Assembly (NCBI GenBank): GCA_000434215.1
Contig: HF999720.1
Location: 1 to 20,883, forward strand
Length of the DNA stretch: 20,883 nucleotides
Reading direction: 5' to 3'
DNA from: Bacteroides sp. CAG:144
Lineage (GTDB): Bacteria > Bacteroidota > Bacteroidia > Bacteroidales > UBA11471
Position 1 is the first letter of the stretch; the number at the start of each line of letters is the position of its first letter. Below, piece by piece: positions 16,555 through 20,883 of the stretch. The position numbers were made by a program, and so were the translations under genes. Below the pieces are notes generated by a model. It searched no databases and was not told the origin of the DNA. It was given only the letters and a program-made list of their open reading frames with translations.

Positions 16555-16585
16555 TTTTACAATCACTCCGGATTGTTTATATTTG
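16555..16585 (+). promoter_or_regulatory. Promoter abutting the YgjP-like start codon
   Basis: TATATTTG (16578-16585) is an exact -7 element with TTTT (16555-16558) 19 bases upstream, one mismatch from TTTG. The ATG at 16590 is only four bases after the -7 box, so the RNA would start at or next to the start codon and lack a leader. Confidence 0.45.
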
Positions 16586-16589
16586 CGAC

Positions 16590-17297
16590 ATGAAATTTAC
16601 GACCATTACCGACCGGGAATTCGGGGAAATAACCCTCCTCGAACGTTCTACGGCCAAACATCTCATCTTTCGCATTCGATACGGTTCTCTATCCATCACT
16701 CACCCGTGCCATACCCGGATCGACATCATACGGCAAAGCATAGAAGAAAAACGAGCCGATTTACGAAAACTATTCCAACGGGCCGAAGGACATTTTTTGC
16801 AACCGGGCGATATTATCTATACCCGTATGTTCGTCATCATGATATCGTGCGACAGTTGTCGCACGATAAGTAGCCGACTACACGACAATACTTTGCATAT
16901 CGTTTTACCGCAATTATCAGAATACAACGATAAAAACATACAAAAATCCATTGCCAAACACATACACCGGCACCTGAAAAATGCCGCAGAAAATTTTCTG
17001 CCTCAACGACTGGAATACTGGGCACAAAAAACCGGAAACAGCTACAAAGAGCTGGTCATCACCAAAGGTTCCCGACGATTGGGAACATGCCGAAGCGACC
17101 GGCGTATAAGCTTGTCGTACCATCTCATGTATTTACCCGACCGCCTCATCGACTACGTCATACTCCATGAACTTTCCCATTTGAGCGAAATGAACCACAG
17201 CGCCAAATTCCACGAAATATGCAACCGATATTGTAACGGGAACGAATTGATATTGAGAAAAGAACTCCGAAATTTTCCTTTTCCCACAAATTATTGA
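16590..17297 (+). CDS. YgjP-like (DUF45/M48-type) metallopeptidase-domain protein
   Basis: A 235-residue soluble protein with a C-terminal zincin signature: the family motif region SRRLGTCRSDRRISLSYHL (161-179), LPDRLIDYVILHELSHLSE with HELSH at 193-197, and a third zinc ligand H203 in MNHSAKFHE. This is the arrangement of YgjP-like/DUF45 predicted zinc-dependent hydrolases. The N-terminal half (1-130) has the usual short-strand YgjP region and no signal peptide. Proteins of this family have no settled cellular role. The common SRWGSC block is changed here (SRRLGTC). A 26-base palindrome falls on codons for residues 85-93. It appears to be a single-gene unit with its own promoter. Confidence 0.85.
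   Translation: MKFTTITDREFGEITLLERSTAKHLIFRIRYGSLSITHPCHTRIDIIRQSIEEKRADLRKLFQRAEGHFLQPGDIIYTRMFVIMISCDSCRTISSRLHDNTLHIVLPQLSEYNDKNIQKSIAKHIHRHLKNAAENFLPQRLEYWAQKTGNSYKELVITKGSRRLGTCRSDRRISLSYHLMYLPDRLIDYVILHELSHLSEMNHSAKFHEICNRYCNGNELILRKELRNFPFPTNY
16843..16868. repeat. 26-base perfect palindrome inside the YgjP-like gene
   Basis: Arms TATCGTGCGACA (16843-16854) and TGTCGCACGATA (16857-16868) with a two-base GT centre, no mismatch. No second copy was noticed in the window. The loop is too short for a relaxed RNA hairpin, so as RNA it would open by a few pairs. It may be a protein-binding site, an mRNA structure, or chance within codons. Confidence 0.7.
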
Positions 17298-17369
17298 GCG
17301 CCTTACATGTTAAATAAATATAAATACGTACCTTGAAAAACGATTTCTCCAACAAAAAAGAGAGACATG

Positions 17370-17401
17370 TTTGCACACACCGAAGAAAACAGCTATATTT
17401 G
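17370..17401 (+). promoter_or_regulatory. Consensus promoter of the rimP-nusA-infB operon
   Basis: TTTG at 17370-17373 and TATATTTG at 17394-17401 match both Bacteroidota promoter elements exactly, with a 20-base spacer. The RNA would begin near 17405, giving a leader of about 75 bases that contains the hairpin at 17423-17444. Confidence 0.75.
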
Positions 17402-17422
17402 CCTCGTAAATAAGCCGAAAGA

Positions 17423-17444
17423 GAGGGGACAGATTTGTCCCCTC
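17423..17444 (+). promoter_or_regulatory. Leader hairpin upstream of rimP (attenuator candidate)
   Basis: Perfect 9-base GC-rich arms GAGGGGACA and TGTCCCCTC around a GATT loop, directly followed by GTTTTATTC. The form is that of an intrinsic terminator, yet it lies between the operon promoter and the rimP ATG at 17480, so it would end transcription early unless read through. It could alternatively be the terminator of an upstream transcript. NusA, encoded by the operon, acts on such hairpins, so feedback is conceivable. Confidence 0.55.
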
Positions 17445-17479
17445 GTTTTATTCTAAATCGGTCGATATATCCAAAATCT

Positions 17480-17947
17480 ATGATAGATCCTAAAATTGTA
17501 GAAGAAATCGTAAAAGAGGGAATACAGGAAACCGACCTTTTCGTGGTCGACATCACCGTTACGCCCGACAACCGTATCGTAGTGGAAATAGACAACGATG
17601 AAGGTGTCGATATAGACCGTTGCATGTCATTGCACCATTTCATCGAAAGCCGGCTCGACAGAGATGTCGAAGATTACGAACTCGAAGTAGGATCGGCCGG
17701 CATAACATCTCCATTCAAAGTGGTACGGCAATATCAAAAGAACATCGGTAATGAAGTAGAAGTTCTTACCCGCACAGGCGTAAAACACAACGGAATACTC
17801 AAAGCTGCCGATGACAAAGCATTCTCCTTGACGGTTACAAAAAAAGTAAAACCCGAAGGAGCCAAACGCAAAATCGAGGTCGAAGAAGATTTGACCTTCT
17901 CTTACTATGATATAAAATACACAAAATATTTAATCAGATTCAAATAA
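17480..17947 (+). CDS. rimP: Ribosome maturation factor RimP
   Basis: RimP helps mature the 30S ribosomal subunit. The 155-residue protein shows the N-terminal alpha/beta domain (about 1-85: VVDITVTPDNRIVVEIDNDEGVDIDRCMSLHHFIE, then YELEVGSAGITSPF) and the C-terminal SH3-like domain (about 88-155). The frame opens upstream with a TTG at 17435 inside the leader hairpin; the ATG at 17480 giving MIDPKIVEEIV is the family start. It is the first gene of the conserved rimP-nusA-infB operon, with five bases to nusA. Confidence 0.95.
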   Translation: MIDPKIVEEIVKEGIQETDLFVVDITVTPDNRIVVEIDNDEGVDIDRCMSLHHFIESRLDRDVEDYELEVGSAGITSPFKVVRQYQKNIGNEVEVLTRTGVKHNGILKAADDKAFSLTVTKKVKPEGAKRKIEVEEDLTFSYYDIKYTKYLIRFK

Positions 17948-17952
17948 ATAAA

Positions 17953-19221
17953 ATGGCCAAGAAAGAGGAAACTATGAGCATGGTCGACACCTTCTCCGAA
18001 TTCAAGGAATTGAAAAACATCGACCGTACCACCATGATCAGCGTGCTGGAAGAATCTTTCCGCAACGTATTAGCGAAAATGTTCGGTACAGACGAAAACT
18101 TCGACATCATCGTCAATCCCGATAAGGGGGACTTTGAAATATGGCGTAACCGTGAAGTCGTAGAAGACGACAAGGTCGAAGACACCAATCTGCAAATCTC
18201 TCTGTCGGAAGCAAAAAAAATCGACGAAGATTACGAAGTGGGCGAAGAGGTTACCGACGAGGTATTCTTCGAGAAATTCGGTCGTCGCGCCATATTGAAC
18301 TTGCGCCAAACATTGGCCTCGAAAATTCTGGAACTCCAAAAAGACGCGATTTACAATCAGTACAAAGATAAAATAGGACAATTGGTAAGCGCCGAAGTAT
18401 ATCAAATCTGGAAAAAAGAGATGCTGCTCATCGACGACGAAGGCAATGAGATGATTCTTCCCAAATCCGAACAAATACCCGGTGATTTCTATCGCAAAGG
18501 AGAAACCGCGCGTGCAGCCATTTTACAAGTAGATAACAAAAACAACAATCCCAAGATTATCGTTTCTCGCACATCGGAAGATTTCTTACGCCGTCTTTTC
18601 GAACTCGAAGTTCCCGAGATACACGACGGCCTCATCACGATACACAAAGTCGCCCGCATTCCCGGCGAACGCGCAAAAATTGCCGTAGAGTCGTATGACG
18701 AGCGTATCGACCCGGTCGGTGCCTGCGTAGGAGTAAAAGGTTCGCGTATCCACGGTATCGTACGGGAATTGCGTAATGAAAATATCGACGTCATCAACTA
18801 TACGACCAATACCTCTCTCTTTATACAACGGGCACTGAACCCGGCCAAAATATCTTCGATACGCCTCAACGAAGAAGAGAAAAAGGCAGAAGTATTCCTC
18901 AAACCCGAAGAGGTATCGCTCGCGATAGGAAAAGGCGGCCTCAACATAAAACTCGCCAGCATGCTCACCGGTTACACGATCGATGTATACCGGGATATAG
19001 ACGAAAGCGAGGAAGAAGATATCTATCTCGATGAATTCAAAGACGAAATCGACGAATGGGTCATCGAGGCACTGAAAAGCATCGGTTGTGCCACGGCGAA
19101 AAGCGTACTGGCAAAAAGCCGGGAAGAGCTTATCGAAGGCGCAGACCTCGAAGAAGATACGGTCGATGAAGTTATCAAAATTCTGAAAGCAGAATTCGAC
19201 GACACCGACGAGGAAGCATAA
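17953..19221 (+). CDS. nusA: Transcription termination/antitermination protein NusA
   Basis: NusA binds RNA polymerase and nascent RNA and modulates pausing, termination and antitermination. In 422 residues: N-terminal polymerase-binding domain (1-130), S1 domain (about 135-205), KH1 (about 230-295, GVKGSRI at 260-266), KH2 (about 300-350, GKGG at 326-329), and an acidic tail with one helix-hairpin-like segment (about 370-412). The paired acidic repeats at the C-terminal end of E. coli NusA (495 residues) are not present in full, as usual for this phylum. Second gene of the operon; infB follows after 100 bases in which nothing further was seen. Confidence 0.97.
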   Translation: MAKKEETMSMVDTFSEFKELKNIDRTTMISVLEESFRNVLAKMFGTDENFDIIVNPDKGDFEIWRNREVVEDDKVEDTNLQISLSEAKKIDEDYEVGEEVTDEVFFEKFGRRAILNLRQTLASKILELQKDAIYNQYKDKIGQLVSAEVYQIWKKEMLLIDDEGNEMILPKSEQIPGDFYRKGETARAAILQVDNKNNNPKIIVSRTSEDFLRRLFELEVPEIHDGLITIHKVARIPGERAKIAVESYDERIDPVGACVGVKGSRIHGIVRELRNENIDVINYTTNTSLFIQRALNPAKISSIRLNEEEKKAEVFLKPEEVSLAIGKGGLNIKLASMLTGYTIDVYRDIDESEEEDIYLDEFKDEIDEWVIEALKSIGCATAKSVLAKSREELIEGADLEEDTVDEVIKILKAEFDDTDEEA

Positions 19222-19321
19222 TCTTCGGGCAACCCAACCGTTCCGTCCGGTTCTACGCTCTCGCAGCCACAAGAGAAAAAGAAAAGTGGCAAACAACATT
19301 CATCAACGTTAAAAAGCAACT

Positions 19322-20883
19322 ATGTCGATAAGGTTAAACAAAGTAACAAGAGATTTAAACGTAGGTATACAAACAGTAGCCACGTTCCTGCGAAAGAAAG
19401 GTTTCGAGATCGAATTGAACCCGAATACAAAAATTACCGACGAACAATATAATTTGCTCGTCAAAGAATTCAGTACCGATAAGGACCTGAAAATAGAATC
19501 GGAACGCATCAGCCAAGAACGGCAGAAAGAGAAAAAAGCCGCTCAGGAAGATGTCATCAATGAGCCTCAGGAAATCGAGACTGTTATCGACGAATCGCTC
19601 AAACCTCATATCAAAGCCGTAGGTAAAATCGACTTAGACAACTTACACAAAAAAGCCGAAGAACCGAAGAATCACCTCGAGGAAGAAACCACACCGTCCG
19701 AAGAAACAGGAAAAGCAGAAGAAACAGTAGAATCTTTTTCCGAATCCCATTCCGAACCTCTCGCAGAAACGGAAGAAGAAATCGTATCTATGGAAGAGGC
19801 GGAAATCGACGATACGGTTGAAGCAGAACCCGAAAAAGAGGAAATATCCGAACCGACAAATATCGAGAATGAAAAAGAAATGATTCCCGAAAACGCTGAT
19901 GAGGAAAAGAGCGAAGAAAAAGAAGAGGCCGAAATCGTTACCCCCAGAAACGAAGAAATATTCAAATTGAATACGGTCAAAACACCGGGTATCAACGTCG
20001 TCGGTAAAATCGATTTATCGGCCATCAACCAGCAAACCCGTCCCAAGAAAAAAAGCAAAGAAGAAAAACGCAAAGAACGGGAAGCCAAAGAAAAACAACG
20101 TTCCGATACCAAACGTCCGGTTACATCTCAAAACGAAAATACAAATACAGAAAGCGACGGCGAGCGTAAAAAACGGAAACGTATCAAAAAGGAACGTATC
20201 GACATCGAACACAGCGTCGACAACTCGTATAGCAGCGATCGCCACAACAGCGGCAAACAACCCCCGAAATTGAAAAAGCCCGTCAAGGCCGAAGTCAATG
20301 AAGAAGACGTGCAAAAACAAATCAAGGAAACTCTTGCCCGTCTCACGTCAAAAAGCCAGAAAAAAAGCGCAAAATGGCGTAAAGAAAAAAGGGAGGCTTT
20401 CTCGAACAAGGCACAAGAAGCTGCCGAACGCGAGATGGAAGAAAGCCGTATACTGAAACTTACCGAATTTGTAACGGCCAACGACTTGGCCAGCCTCATG
20501 AATGTGCCGATAAACAATGTCATCGCCACCTGCATGAGCCTCGGCATCATGGTATCGATAAATCAACGCCTCGATGCAGAAACCATCAATATCGTCGCCG
20601 AAGAATTTGGCTATGAAACCGAATATGTAAGTGCAGAGGTTGCCGAAGCGATGGACGACGAAGAAGACCGGGAAGAAGATCTCACCCAACGTCCACCCAT
20701 CGTAACCGTCATGGGACACGTCGATCATGGTAAAACATCGTTGCTCGACTACATACGTAATGCCAATGTCATCGCCGGTGAAGCCGGAGGTATCACGCAA
20801 CACATCGGGGCATATAATGTCGTTCTCGAAGACGGCCGCCGTATCACATTCCTCGATACTCCCGGTCACGAAGCGTTTACCGC
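19322..20883 (+). CDS. infB: Translation initiation factor IF-2, 3' end cut by window
   Basis: IF-2 is the GTPase that brings initiator tRNA to the ribosome. About 520 residues are in the window before it runs off the right edge without a stop. The N-terminal IF2N domain is at 1-50 ([20 protein letters not shown]), followed by a long Glu/Lys-rich linker (about 55-370) and the second IF2N-type domain (about 377-430, [17 protein letters not shown]). The G domain begins with GHVDHGKT (465-472), then [10 protein letters not shown] and DTPGHEAF. The linker holds a repeated VGKIDL motif, near residues 101 and 225. Third gene of the rimP operon. Confidence 0.97.
   Translation, partial: MSIRLNKVTRDLNVGIQTVATFLRKKGFEIELNPNTKITDEQYNLLVKEFSTDKDLKIESERISQERQKEKKAAQEDVINEPQEIETVIDESLKPHIKAVGKIDLDNLHKKAEEPKNHLEEETTPSEETGKAEETVESFSESHSEPLAETEEEIVSMEEAEIDDTVEAEPEKEEISEPTNIENEKEMIPENADEEKSEEKEEAEIVTPRNEEIFKLNTVKTPGINVVGKIDLSAINQQTRPKKKSKEEKRKEREAKEKQRSDTKRPVTSQNENTNTESDGERKKRKRIKKERIDIEHSVDNSYSSDRHNSGKQPPKLKKPVKAEVNEEDVQKQIKETLARLTSKSQKKSAKWRKEKREAFSNKAQEAAEREMEESRILKLTEFVTANDLASLMNVPINNVIATCMSLGIMVSINQRLDAETINIVAEEFGYETEYVSAEVAEAMDDEEDREEDLTQRPPIVTVMGHVDHGKTSLLDYIRNANVIAGEAGGITQHIGAYNVVLEDGRRITFLDTPGHEAFT

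Noticed and set aside
18586..19299. 237-codon open frame on the minus strand
   Set aside because: Antisense to nusA; its Phe/Val/Asp-rich composition mirrors the Glu-rich sense codons and shows no family.
1..20883. CRISPR array, insertion sequence, prophage or toxin-antitoxin module
   Set aside because: No spaced direct repeats, transposase, integrase or phage-type genes were seen; all frames fit housekeeping or wall-salvage genes.

Overview
This is about 20.9 kb of a Bacteroidales chromosome (phylum Bacteroidota), all ordinary chromosomal genes with no phage, transposon or CRISPR signal. The assignment rests on promoters of the TTTG / TAnnTTTG type instead of -35/-10, few Shine-Dalgarno sequences, the order nadK <> pdxJ-exbB-exbD-tonB, a short NusA without C-terminal acidic repeats, an IF2 with a very charged linker, and a MurT/MurK/MurQ-type salvage cluster as known from Tannerella forsythia. 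Coding GC looks like 45-48% by eye. Genus is not determinable here; a Barnesiellaceae or Tannerellaceae relative is a guess.

Layout. Positions 1-387 are AT-rich and appear gene-free, followed by a terminator and tRNA-Asp(GTC) on the minus strand. The minus strand then carries, in transcription order from high to low coordinates: pdxJ, exbB, exbD, tonB (14946-12299); a sodium:solute symporter of MurT type, a SpoIID/LytB-domain protein, a MurK-type sugar kinase, murQ, a GT2 glycosyltransferase, a DUF4922 protein and an AmpG-like permease (12213-3958); then an ECF sigma factor, murF and an M24 peptidase (3829-704). The plus strand carries nadK, a 106-residue unknown protein, a YgjP-like metallopeptidase, and rimP-nusA-infB, the last cut by the window edge.

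How it fits together. The seven genes from murT to ampG are packed with 4-14 base overlaps or gaps of 2-4 bases (one gap is 70) and form a peptidoglycan salvage unit: two inner-membrane permeases (MurNAc and anhydro-muropeptides), a kinase and an etherase that turn MurNAc into GlcNAc-6-P, and a SpoIID-type lytic transglycosylase domain that has no signal peptide. Two further members, a soluble two-domain glycosyltransferase and a DUF4922 protein with HIT/GalT-like HxHxQ and CxxC motifs, have no assigned step in known recycling and are the best candidates for something new. The ExbB-ExbD-TonB set just upstream can energise outer-membrane uptake, and murF downstream uses recycled material for new wall.

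Regulatory signals: a strong consensus promoter and a leader hairpin before rimP-nusA-infB, a palindrome over the predicted pdxJ promoter in the pdxJ/nadK divergent region, and a promoter so close to the YgjP-like start that its mRNA may be leaderless. Four starts were moved to internal ATGs (murK, murQ, exbB, rimP), and pdxJ was also shortened to the family start.
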